Source: Pleurostoma richardsiae (Eukaryota; Ascomycota; Sordariomycetes; Calosphaeriales; Pleurostomataceae). From it: 64,000 nt of DNA. Numbering within the stretch: position 1 is the stretch's first letter; every line of letters starts with the position of its first letter. Of this stretch, positions 33,167-44,349 are shown one piece after another. The position numbers and the translations under genes are program-made. The notes beneath the pieces were generated by a model. It did not search any database. It saw only the letters and a list, made by a program, of their open reading frames with translations, and was not told where the DNA came from. Location: positions 40,862 to 104,861 of the forward strand of contig JANBVO010000071.1 in the NCBI GenBank assembly GCA_030052745.1, written 5' to 3'.

Positions 33167-34566
33167 CGTGCGCCATACGCACGCTGGGATACCGCTTCGG
33201 TGGAGAGGAGTTGAGACTTGGGACTTGTTGAACGGTCCTCTTCAACACATGAGCCATGCAAGTCTGCCGGCCTAAATGTTCCCAGGCTTCTGGATAAGCT
33301 GGAATTGCAGTAAAGAGTAGTTTGTGATGCTGTCTCATCTTGTCCTACACCACAAGGATGTCTTGGACAGAGGCTTGGCTTTCGGTTGGAGTTGCTCCTT
33401 AACGACATCATTGTATATATGCATGAACATTAACGAACGAATGCTGTGCGCTCTTAGCTAGCCACTTATGACAACTACCTTACCTTGCACAAGGTCTGGA
33501 CAGACAGTCTACATTAGTTTGACCTTGTAGATTCGGGCTGTAAGATTTCGGGGCATCTCTCTGAGTAAACTGTGGGCATTTCGTCGACATGTGTACGTAT
33601 GGGTTCGAGCAATGAGAGAGAGGAGAGCGGCCATGCCCGGCAGCGAGTTGTGCTAAGACGCTGATGTCGCCGAGCACAATTGGAAAAGAAACATGCAGAA
33701 ACTACGCGTTGACGATGAGCTTGTCATACACGTGCACATAGCAGATCTCGTCTGGACCTTGTCCATACTGCACGCGCATTGAAAGCGTGCAGGAAGCTCA
33801 GCAGCATCACTGAGGGGCACGCGCGATACGGGACTGATAAGGACTATGAGGCGGGGTGATAGATTGGCGCCGGGGGTGGGGTGACTGATAAGCCGATACC
33901 CACCTCGCCCAGTCGGGAGGTTTACTCCAGCTTCGTGATTGTTGAGACGACACGTAGTGCCTTTTTTCTTAGGTAGGTACCTAGGTAGTCAATAGAATGC
34001 AATGTGTACGGATGTGCCTCAATAACAGCAAACTAAAATGACATGGCGCATTGTAGGTCTGGGGATATTGTAAGTCCAGAATCCTTTGACGTCGCTTTGT
34101 GTGGCTTGTCATGTATGTACCTGGTGGATAGGTTAATAGGAGGATGGTGAACTGGATGGAGTCTTGAAAGCTCGAGAAACTTCTCCCATGTTCTTTGGTC
34201 GTTTCCACGGCGGGGCGTGCCTCTAGTCACCGCCATGTAAGAGGGGCCGCAACCTGATGAGGCTGCGGTGAGGGGCGCTCGTTGGCACCCCTCGGTCGGG
34301 CATCTCGAATTTTTCTTTTGACCTACTGCTACGTACAGCCTGGCAACCTGCAAACCCACCCTCTCCAACGAACAGCACCACGCATATACCGCCCTCTTAC
34401 CACCTCGAACTCGCATCGATCGCTCGCAGGTTCACTTTTCACCTTTCTCGACCGGTTGATTTGCGTTCCCCTTTGCACCCTTGGCGATCTTCCGTAGACA
34501 TCTGCAACTCTCCCACCGATACCACTTGTTTACCATCACAGCCGAAAGTCGCTAAATACCGCCAAC
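33167..34566. other. Chitin synthase 3' flank and hsp88 promoter
   Basis: No gene seen. A TACC/GGTA tract lies at 33971-33989 and a phased heat-shock element at 34165-34194. The last 250 bp are C/T-rich, as expected for a fungal 5' leader. Confidence 0.55.
34165..34194. promoter_or_regulatory. Heat-shock element upstream of hsp88
   Basis: Read in 5-bp units, the stretch gives nGAAn (34165-34169), a 2-of-3 match to nTTCn (34170-34174), nGAAn (34175-34179), nTTCn (34180-34184), a mismatch unit, then nTTCn (34190-34194). Four perfect units in the right phase and orientation are strong evidence for an Hsf1 site. It lies about 370-400 bp upstream of the hsp88 start codon. Confidence 0.65.
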
Positions 34567-37280
34567 ATGAGTGTAGTGGGTGAGTAACCCCGACGACCAG
34601 TCACCTTGCCCTTGAGTTGGCTGTCATCCCGCAGAGAACTGACCTTACCCTTTCTTGCAGGTGTCGATTTCGGAACCCTCAACACGGTCATCGCCGTCGC
34701 CAGAAACCGAGGCGTTGATGTTGTATGTGTGCCCCTCCTTCGAACTTCCCCTTCGCCTTGCCCGCCCGGATGATGCCGCCACCAGTGTCGCAGGCACCAC
34801 ACGCGCGGGCAAATCGCCTACTTTGGGACATGGTACTAACTGCACCTGCAATACAGATTTCAAATGAAGTCTCAAACCGTGCTACTCCGTACGTATCACA
34901 CCCCGCAGCCCTCTCCCACAATATCCCTTTCACCTCAATGGCATGACGCTGACTGGTCCGCGTCTAGGTCTCTAGTTGGCTTCGGGCCCAAGGCACGGTA
35001 TCTTGGCGAGGCTGCAAAGACGCAGGAGATTTCAAACCTCAAGAACACTGTCAGTTGTTTGAAGCGCCTCGCCGGCCGGACCCTGAACGACCCCGATGTC
35101 CAGGTGGAGCAGCAGTTCATCTCGGCGCCGCTTGTCGACGTCGACGGCCAGGTCGGCGCCGAGGTCAGCTATCTTGGCAAGAAGGAGAAATTCAATGCCA
35201 CTCAGCTTGTCGCCATGTTCTTGAGCAAGATCAAGCAGACCACCGAGCAGGAGATTAAGCTTCCCGTCTCGGATATCGTCATGAGTGTGCCTGCGTGGTT
35301 CACCGATATCCAGCGCAGGAGCCTGCTTGACGCCGCCGAGATTGCTGGCCTCAAGCTGCTGCGTCTCATCAACGATACTACCGCCGCCGCTCTCGGCTAT
35401 GGCATCACCAAGCTAGACTTGCCTTCGGGCGATGAGAAGCCTCGCCGCGTTGCTTTCATCGACATCGGCCACAGCAACTACACCTGCTCCATTGTCGAGT
35501 TCAAGAAAGGCGAACTCACCGTCAAGGCGACTGCCTTTGACCGGCATTTCGGTGGCAGGAACTTCGACAAGGCTCTCGTCGACCACCTGCAGAAGGAGTT
35601 CCTGGGCAAGTACAAGATCGACATTGCTACCAACCCCCGAGCGATGGCCCGCGTGCTGGCTGCTGCCGAGAAGCTGAAGAAGATCCTCTCTGCCAACCAG
35701 CAAGCCCCGCTGAACATCGAGTCCCTGATGAATGATATCGATGTCTCCGCCATGATCACCCGCCAGGAGTTCGAGGCGATGGTCGACCCCCTGCTGAACC
35801 GGACAGTTGCTCCTCTTGAGCAGGCTCTGGCTGACGCCAAGATCACCAAGGATGACATCGACGTCATCGAGGTTGTCGGTGGTGGCAGCCGTGTGCCAGC
35901 CGTCAAGGAGCGTATCCAGGCTTTCTTCGGCAAGTCTCTGTCTTTCACCTTGAACCAGGACGAGGCCATCGCCAGAGGCTGTGCTTTCAGCTGCGCAATC
36001 CTTTCGCCCATCTTCAGAGTCCGAGACTTTGCTGTCCATGACATTACTCCTTACCCCATCGAGTTCGCTTGGGAGAAGGCCCCCGATATCCCTGATGAGG
36101 ACACGAGCCTGGTGGTCTTCAACAAGGGCAATGTCCTACCGTCCACCAAGATCCTCACTTTCTACCGTAAGCAGCCCTTCGACCTGGAGGCTCGCTATGT
36201 CAAGCCGGAAGACCTCCCGGGCAAGATCTCACCCTGGATCGGCCGCTTCTCTGTGAAGGGCGTCAAGGCCACCGAAGGCCCTGATGACTTCATGATCTGC
36301 AAGCTTAAGGCTCGTGTCAACATTCACGGTGTCCTGAACGTTGAGAGTGGCTACTACGTCGAGGACCAGGAGGTCGAGGAGCCGATAGAGGAGGAGAAGA
36401 AGGAGGGCGAGAACAAGGACGCTGATGTGAGTAAAACTACGCCTAGCGATTTTGAGCGTTCTCTTCGTCCTTCTAGGAAGTCCCCGGAACCTGTGTCTCG
36501 CAGAGACGGGCCTTCGCTGCCGTCAAAGCGGCGACGGCTCTCTGCGGGTTGTTCCAACTTCTCTGCACCTGCTTGCGCTTCTGCTCCTGAACATGAACAT
36601 GATATACTGACACAAGTCCCGCAAAAGGCAATGGACACGGACAAGGATGCGAAGCCCAAGACGCGCAAGGTTAAGAAGCAGGTGCGCAAGGGTGACCTCC
36701 CCATCGTCAGCGGTACCTTCTCCATGGACACCGCAACCAAGAACGCCGCCACCGAGAAGGAGGCGTCCATGGTCATGGAGGACAAGCTCGTCGCCGACAC
36801 CGAGGAGAAGAAGAACGAGCTCGAGACCTATATCTACGAGCTGCGCAACAAGCTCGACGACCAGTACGCTGAGTTTGCCAGTGACGAGGAGAAGGAGAAG
36901 ATCCGTGCCAAGCTGGAAGCTACTGAGGTATGTCGTGGCTCTTAGTTCGCTCTACCATCACTCATATACTAACCATGCCACAGGATTGGCTGTACGACGA
37001 GGGTGACGACGCCACCAAGGCCGTCTACATCGCCAAGATGGATGAGATTCGCGCTCTGGCCGGCCCGGTTGTCCAGCGCCACTTCGAGAAGGTCGAGGCT
37101 GAGCGCCAGGCCGTCCAGGCCCGACTCGACGCCGAGGCCGCCGCCAAGAAGGCCGCCGAGGAGGAAGCTCGCAAGGCAGCCGAGGCCCAGAAGGCCGCCC
37201 AGGGCGGCGACAGTGCCAAGGACACAGAGATGACGGACGCCGAAGCGCCCAAGGCTGAGGTTGAGGAGGCCGACAAATAA
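34567..37280 (+). CDS. hsp88: Hsp110-family chaperone / Hsp70 nucleotide exchange factor Hsp88 (Sse1 type)
   Basis: Exons 34567-34579, 34661-34722, 34857-34888, 34968-36426, 36628-36927 and 36984-37280 give 720 residues. The first three exons are only 13, 62 and 32 nt and build the actin-like ATPase start MSVVGVDFGTLNTVIAVARN...ISNEVSNRATPSLVGFG. Typical Sse/Hsp110 features are LINDTTAAALGYGI, FIDIGHSNYTCSIVEF (replacing the DLGGGT of classical Hsp70) and VEVVGGGSRVPAVKERI. A beta-sandwich region follows, then an acidic loop (EEPIEEEKKEGENKDAD), TRKVKKQVRKGDLPIVSG and a helical lid ending in an Ala/Glu-rich tail. Such proteins release ADP from Hsp70 and hold unfolded clients in the cytosol. 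Intron 4 (201 nt) has no in-frame stop. The heat-shock element upstream fits stress induction. Confidence 0.93.
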
Positions 37281-38132
37281 ATCAGCAGTGCTCCCTTCTA
37301 GCCATGGCCGTGTGTCCCTACTGTTGCCGTCGTACAGGTGGCGTTTGGTGGCAATGGCCCGGGATGTTAAGCATGGGCGAACTCCTTTCCTTAGGCGACC
37401 CCCAGGTGGTGCTAGTCGCTCATGAGAGCTAATGAAACGGAAATGGAACGGGTTGCTTGAGGATCGTTTGGTGAACTAGGGCTAGTGGAGAGAAAGGACG
37501 GGCGTAAGTGAACAGGAAATCCTTTCGAGGAGAGTAGACGAACAGGTCTCACGGAAGTTCATAGAGAGAACGGGGAAAAGGCCCGGCTTCCGTCATGTCC
37601 GTGGCGGGAACCCAGTTTAGATAGAAAGATATCTGGGCACTCTGCAACGTAGGTTTGAATTGTTTGATGACATCAGAGGGTCCGGCACCGTCGTCCACTT
37701 CGCGCAAGGCATCGAGTTTTCTACTGCTAACCTTGGTCTTTGCGTAGCGATGTAATCTGCTTGACATGCCTACTCAAGGAGCCCATCGAATCAGGAAATC
37801 AGGGCGCCTAGAAATGCGCTCGGTCAACTCCCAACATACACTGCCAAGGGCGGTTAACAGAGGTTGCCAGTGCTTAACGAAACGACGTTGGTACAAACCG
37901 CAGGCCTGTTTGGCCAGCGCTTAATCCAGTCTCCCTCCAGAATCTCATCACGATAGTTATGTATAACTCACCTCTTCGACCACAAGTGCTTAGAGTCCGC
38001 CGCGATGTCCAATCCTTCTTCTCCGCTTCCCAGAACATCATTCTACTCCAGATTGGCTCTCGTGCCCTGTGTCTCGATCTCTGGCAATCTCGTTCACAGA
38101 TCGTCTTCTGCCACAAGACATAGACGACCCTC
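37281..38132. other. Intergenic
   Basis: The hsp88 3' UTR and the promoter of the secreted protein gene. Open frames on the minus strand (37549-37767, 37874-38413) overlap the next gene antisense and show no domain. Confidence 0.5.
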
Positions 38133-39213
38133 ATGATGCGTCGCCATCTGAATAGGAGACGTCTAATTACCATCATTATCACCTCGCTTTGGGGGGTCCC
38201 GGCCCAAGACTTGCCAGAAACGATTGTCGGCTGTGCCGACCTCCAATGTCCCCCCAATGCAGCAGCTACATCGGCAGAGTGCCTTCTAGTCAATAAGACA
38301 TTTGCTGCTATCGGCCTCGCCAGGATTCCCACGGCATCCAGCTCCCTGGACGGGCTCTCCTGGGTTGAGGGTGTTGCTGTCGAAGACGACGGGAATACAC
38401 GACACTTCGACAAGACGTTCTATCTCGGCGCTCCTGCGTCTGCTGACCTGAGTGGCACGGGCTCCTGCGCCGTGTTCTTCACCCAAGTCAGCGAGGACGT
38501 CACATTCGGCGATGGCGACAGCTCAATCACGCAGGGAACTTGTGCGCAGGCCATGTCCGCAGAATGCGTCTCGGCTCTAACCACCAGAGCACTGAACGCC
38601 AACGTCTCCGGGCTAGCAAGCGAAGACGCCTGTGCTGCACTGCAAGTAGAGTTCGAGAACAACCTTGACGCCTCGTGCGCTCGTTACGCGACGGGAACTC
38701 AATGGACTGGCGTCGTGACCAGGCGTAGGCTTTCCTTTGGAAGAAGGGGGACGCTCATGCTAATTCTCCGGCAGCACTCTCAGGCGGGCAGGCGGCTGGA
38801 CCTATAACACCCCTAGAGAACGAGACCTCCAACTGCTGGCCCATCGTGCCGAAGCAGGACTCCCTTTCCTTGGTTCTGTCTTCAACATCCAACGTGAGCA
38901 TGACATACCTGGCGAGACAATAGATCGTATCACTAAGCAGCCAATACAGGGGGACATGTCAACCAGAACACTGGAGACGAACTTCTTCAATATCACTCCT
39001 GTCCTCACACTTTTCTATCCCGGAAAGGGGAGTCTGATCACGCAAGTCGAAAGCCAACTGACTTGCATGAAGACTATCGGCCTGAGCGTCGCAGAGAGTG
39101 GAACACAGAGCTCTAATGACACGGATACAGCAAGTCGAGCTGACGTAGCTCGCGCCAGAGGTCATCAGGGCCTCATTGTATCTATAGGACTCCTTGCTCT
39201 TGCTCTGTTGTGA
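38133..39213 (+). CDS. Secreted, probably GPI-anchored cell-surface protein of unknown function
   Basis: Exons 38133-38724, 38775-38893 and 38950-39213 give 324 residues. The N-terminus MMRRHLNRRRLITIIITSLW is a signal peptide with an Arg-rich n-region. The first half has evenly spaced cysteines (GCADLQC, AEC, SGTGSCAVFF, GTCAQAMSAEC, DAC, SCARY). The second half has TSNCWPIVPKQDSLSLVL and LTCMKTIGL. N-glycosylation sequons include NKT, NVS, NET, NIT and NDT. The C-terminus is a Ser/Thr/Asp spacer followed by a short hydrophobic end (GLIVSIGLLALALL), typical of a GPI-attachment signal. I recognise no named domain. It is likely a plasma-membrane or wall glycoprotein. The splice chain is supported by consistent phases and by a C-terminus found only after splicing. 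Confidence 0.72.
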
Positions 39214-40023
39214 GGAATAAGTTGTCGTTGTCTTTTGGTGTCTCAGGGTTTGGATCGATGGGATGGGATAGATTGCTAGGAGTTTGGGTGTCAGGGTGAC
39301 ATGGAGAGCGGGCTACAACGCAGAATGGACCGGATTAATAGTGGAAACTTTGTCAAATGTCGGAGGGTTGCTTTCATGCTCGCAAAGAACACCGCACAAT
39401 CAAGCTCTGGGATCACGTATGAGCTTTGTTCCTCAGCTTCTGTCCTGCTTGCTGTGACTATCGGTGCTGTACTCATAACTGCTCAAGAAAGCGAAAGTAG
39501 CATAACTCCAGACATATCCAGGAAAGCAAAACAAGGATATAAAAAGCAATGGTGCAGATATAGCCACCTACAGTATGAGTGTCATATCACATCTCGAGGA
39601 CCGGCGGAATTTCATCTTACTAGAGAGGGAAGTCATGTCACACCGACTGCGCACGGATGAATGACTGAGCCATAGACTTTGTCACCATGAATGCATTTAT
39701 AATACTTGACAAAGTGACAAAGATGTGATCCTTTTCCGCCAACTCCATCAGGGAGGACGTCTCAGGCTCGGAGCGCTGGTGAACGACAGGATTTCCGGAA
39801 GCCAAGACTCGGCCACCAGCTGAGAGGCGGACTCGTTTGAGCAATGCCGAACCCGAATATGACCCAGTGTAATCCAGGTCCACCCATCCCTCCCAAAGCC
39901 CAAGTTCACCAGCAAGTACCTCGTCCCCGCGTCCCCCAATCTAAACAAGACGCGAGATTTGTTACAATTTTCCGTGAGCTCCAACGCATCATGATGACAA
40001 CCAATAGCAGTCCCCTTCCCCGT
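39214..40023. other. Convergent 3' flanks
   Basis: Lies between the ends of the secreted protein gene (+) and the eIF5B gene (-). Short open frames only, with no coding evidence. Confidence 0.5.
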
Positions 40024-43000
40024 TTACGGAATGTCGAAAGTCGGCTTCAGCTTCTTGATCAGCAGCCACTCGTCGTTGGTGACGTCCTTGCGGTAGAACT
40101 CCTTAAGCGTGTCGATGCTGGCGCGGGAGATCTGGCTGTAGAGGGTGTCGGTCTCCTCGAGCTGGCGGCCATATGTCGGCTGGTGGCCGCCCATCTCGAT
40201 CTTGACGGCCACCGAGGGCTGGCCCTTCTTGCATACCGGGATCTGCTTGTGATCGCGCTCAATGGAGGTCCTGCATTGCGGTCTAGTTTAGCGAGTGAAC
40301 TCTTGAAAGATGTGAGAAGGGATAAAGTAACATACACTCTGCCAATGCCGATGATCTCCTTGACGCCGGTCGTGGGGTTCTGCTTGACGGCGGCGAGCGG
40401 AGTGTTGACCTTGAGCTGGCCCTCGACGACGTCGACACCGATGACGATAGGGTTGGTCTTGTTGAACACCGCTACAGTGTTCAGCACGCATGGGAAGACG
40501 GCGAGCAGTTTCGACTCCTCCTTCTTCTTCTCCAGAAGCTCGTCCATGTGCTTGGTGAAGGCATCAAAGAGATGGTAGATGATGTCCGCCGTGAAGATCT
40601 TGATGCCTTGCTCGTCGGCGTAGGCCTGCGCCTCCTTGTCCACCTTGACGTCGAAGCAGAGCATCACAGCGTAATCGGGAGCCTTCTCGAGCATGATACC
40701 ACACTGCATGACGTCTCGCTTGTAGACGGGGCCGATGCCGACGTTGGCGACAGGAATCTTGCAGTCTTTCAAGAAATCAAGAAGGGCCTCGAGTGAGCCT
40801 AGCGTTGAAGCCTGGACGCTGACACCACGACCGCTCTTCTCGACTCGGCTGAACAGGTTCGCCAGGTCAGACTCGACTTCCTCCTCCAGGTCTTCCTCGT
40901 CGTCGTCAGGGCCGACGACCAGGAGCCTAGAACCGGCAATGGCGCCTTCCAGACCAGGGGCGCTGATTTTGACACCCATTGCGGCCTTGATCTCCTTGTT
41001 GTGCACATATTGAGACTTGACACGGAGTTCCCGGAGCGGCGCCGGGGTGAGGAGGGCACGGATGTTCGTTATTATGGCACCTTCCGTGCCGCACAAGACA
41101 ATCCTGTCGCCTTCGCGCAGAATACCGTTCGACAGAATGACATCAATTGTCATACCGAAGCCCTCGATAGCCTTTACCTCGAGAACGGTGGCCTGGACCT
41201 CGGAGAGGTACATCAGAGAACCCACCATCCTCTCCTGCGTCAGCTGGACGATGAGCTTCAGCATGTCAGGAATACCCTCGCCAGTGTGAGCCGAGGTGGG
41301 TACCAGTGACACATATTTAGTCATGGACTTGTTCTCGTAGAAGAGCTCGGCATTGAAGCCTTGCTCTGCAAACGCAACCTTGGTCTGCTCCAGCCGGTTT
41401 CGGAACTCGTTCTGGACGCCCTTGTTCTGAAGGGCCAAACTCTCCTGGAAGCCGTTGTTGTCAACCTTCTTCCAGCCGTAGAGTCTGTCTATCTTGTTGA
41501 GAGCGACGATGAATGGCGTCTTCCGCTCTCTCAGCAGTCGCATGGACTCAAGAGTCTGCGGTTCGAGACCGTGCATGATGTCAACAACCAGGATGGCGAT
41601 GTTGCAAAGAGAAGAACCTCTAGACCGCAGGTTGGAGAACGACTCGTGTCCAGGGGTGTCGATGATGAGGAGACCAGGGACCTTGAACTCGAAGCTGCCA
41701 TCCCGGTTGACGACGGCAGTCTTCTGCTTGATGGCCTCGACCGGGAAATACGTCGCACCGATCTGCTGTGTGATACCACCGGCTTCGCCTTCCTGCACGT
41801 TTGTCTGCCGGATCTTGTCCAGGAGTTTAGTCTTGCCCGTATCGACGTGTCCAAGAATACAGCAAATGGGAGACCGCAAGTCGTCCTTGGATCGGGCAGC
41901 CAATGCGGCTTGATGCGCCTTCTCACGCCTCTCCGCAGCCTCTCTCTTTCTCTGGGCCTTGAGGTCCTCGTCTTCTGATGACTCGTCCTCGGATGACTCC
42001 GACTCCTCCTTCGGCTTGGGTCGCGCAGGTAAGGACTGCGAAGGCTGAGCCTCTGTCTCGGGCTTATCTGTCTTGGCGTCCGCCTTCCCATTAGCCGCAG
42101 GAGCTTCCTTCGTCGTTGCAGCCTTTGCCGGGGCATCCTCGTCGTCCGAGGAGGCGTCCCAGCTGTCCTTGACGTCTTCTACATCCGCTGCGGCGGCCTC
42201 CCAGTCATCATCTATTCCGTCGCTCTCCGCCTCAGCCGCGGCCTTGGCCTTGGCCTCGGCTTCTGCCTTCTCCCTCTCGAGGCGTGCCTTTTCCTCGGCT
42301 TCCTTGGCAGCTTGTTCGGCCTGTAGCCTGGCACGCTCTGCAGCTTCTGCCAGGGCCTTCTCCTCGTCGATCTTCTGAGCGGTCTTGCCGGGCTTCTTCT
42401 TCTTGTCGTAGACGGGCTTCTTCTTCTCGGCCTCGCCCTCAAGGGCGCCGACCTTGATGCCTGCCGCAATCATCTGCTGGAGTTTGCGCTCATTGCGGGC
42501 CTTCTCCTCCTTCTGGGCCTTAGTGAGGTACTTGCCCTCCTTCTTGAGCTGCTCAATCTTCTCCTTTTCCTTCTGCCTTTTCCGCGCCTTCTCCTCTTCT
42601 CTGCGACGCGACTCCTCAGCAGTTCTCCGCTCTTCTTCCTCGATCCTGGCCTTCTCCTCGGCGAGGAGGCGAGCCTCTTCCTCCTGGCGGCGCCGAAGCT
42701 CCTCCTGCTGCTTCTGGATGAGGGCGAGGTGGGCGGGGAGCTTCTTCTTCTTGCCACCGGTCTCTACAGGCGCCGCAGCCGCGGGCGCGGCGGGCGAGGG
42801 AGACGCCTCCTTCTTTTCTGGTTCCTTTGCGGGCTCTGCCTTGGTAGGGCCGCCGGTAGCCTTCTTCTTCGCAGCCTGTCGGAGTGATGGTGTGTTAGCC
42901 AACGTCTGCCCTAGCTTCTGTCTGGTGTGTTCTGTCTGCTCACCTGTTCCTTCTTCCGCTGCTTTTCCCGCTCCTTCTTGAGCTTCTCCTTCTCGGCCTT

Positions 43001-43408
43001 AGTCAGCACTCTACCGGAGTCTTCACCAGCGGGCGTTTCGTCGTCGTCCTTGGGGGGCTCGGGTCTGGCGGCTTGCTGCTTCCCCTTGCCCTTTTTCTCC
43101 GGCAGGGCAAACTCGTCGTCCATGGCGGCCTCTTCGGGAGCCTTGGCAGCCAGGTCGGGCAGCGGCTCGGAGGCGGGCTGCTCGGCACCCGGGGCATCCT
43201 CGCCTTGGACAAAGTCCTCAGTGATGCCCTTCTTCTTCCTCTTCTCCTTATTTTTGCGCATGAGGCCCATCAGACCTCCGGCGGGGCCATCGTCGGCAGC
43301 GTCGCCGTTGGTGGAATCGGGCGCGGCTCCGGGCGGGGCGATGCTCTCACCGAGCTCGGCCTCCCAGTCGTCGTTGGCCTTCTTGCTGCCCTTCTTCTTG
43401 GGAGCCAT
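40024..43408 (-). CDS. FUN12: Translation initiation factor eIF5B
   Basis: Exons 43408-42944, 42875-40336 and 40270-40024 encode 1,083 residues. The N-terminal half is lysine/glutamate-rich, opens [20 protein letters not shown] and has long charged coiled-coil stretches. The GTPase domain starts near residue 500: GHVDTGKT (G1), [13 protein letters not shown] (G2/switch 1), DTPGHESF (G3) and NKID (G4). Domains II-IV follow, ending [23 protein letters not shown], the conserved C-terminal helix that contacts eIF1A. eIF5B promotes ribosomal subunit joining. The last intron has a GTATGT donor after AGAGT, which restores the [14 protein letters not shown] reading. Both introns are phase-checked. 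Confidence 0.96.
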
Positions 43409-44349
43409 GGTGGGCGGCTCGTCTGTGTTCTGGCGGTTCGTTGGACTGCGTTGGATGTGTTGATTCCTCTCTCAAAAATTTGTGCGGTCGAGCTGACTGC
43501 GGCAGGTAGCGTTGGTTAGAGCCGTCGGGAGTGGCCACACGATGGGCTGGCTGGCTTGGTGCGTGGGGTTCAAGCAGGCGGGAAAGGAAGAAAAGAATGG
43601 GCTCTGTATTCCGCACCTTAGCTCACTCACTCCACAACCACCACGCTGGCTTCCCTGTGGTGGGAGGCGATTTTGACAAATTTTAACCGCCCTTGGGATT
43701 TGAGGTGACGGAGATCCGGCATACTAGAGAGAGCTCGTGTCGTCTCTCAAAGCCGGCTGGCTTGTTGTGTTACTGTCGAGTGTCGATGCTCTCGCTTGCG
43801 CTGCTGCTGCGGGGCTGTTCGTGTGGATTTCAGAGTTGCCGATGACGAAGTGGGATCGGGCTGCAAGATATTCTAGGCAGCTCTTCCTATTTTCCTTTTT
43901 TTTTTCTTCTTTTTCTTTTTTTTTGTCCTTGAACCTTTTTGTGCACTCCTAACAAAGGCACTCCATGCACAATTTGACCGCACTGCAGCGTCACATGGCC
44001 GGTGACTCCAACACCTAATTACAGAGTGCCTACGTATTTACCTACATAATATTAACCTACTGACCTATTTGAAAGCTGTCGGTATCGCCCGGCATGCTGT
44101 ACGCAAAAGGTGCCCCCTCACAGCAAGGTCTGGTGTAAGGCATCATCATCCTTCTATTCGTAGTATTGGCGATATTGTGTTGCCAAGAGGTGCCTCACCT
44201 TGCTTAGCTTACTGGCGGCCTCTGGCGACAGGAGCTCGCCACAGGAAACATGTCAAGTTACATTAACCACATGTACCGAAACGACGAATGATATTTTGGC
44301 TACCGTGTTCGTTTATCGCGATACTTCAGACGTGAAACAAGGCCCACCC
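43409..44349. other. eIF5B promoter and 3' flank of the MMS1_N-type gene
   Basis: No gene seen. A strong pyrimidine tract (T-runs broken by C) lies at about 43,892-43,925 on the plus strand, so it reads as a poly-purine tract upstream of eIF5B. Confidence 0.5.
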
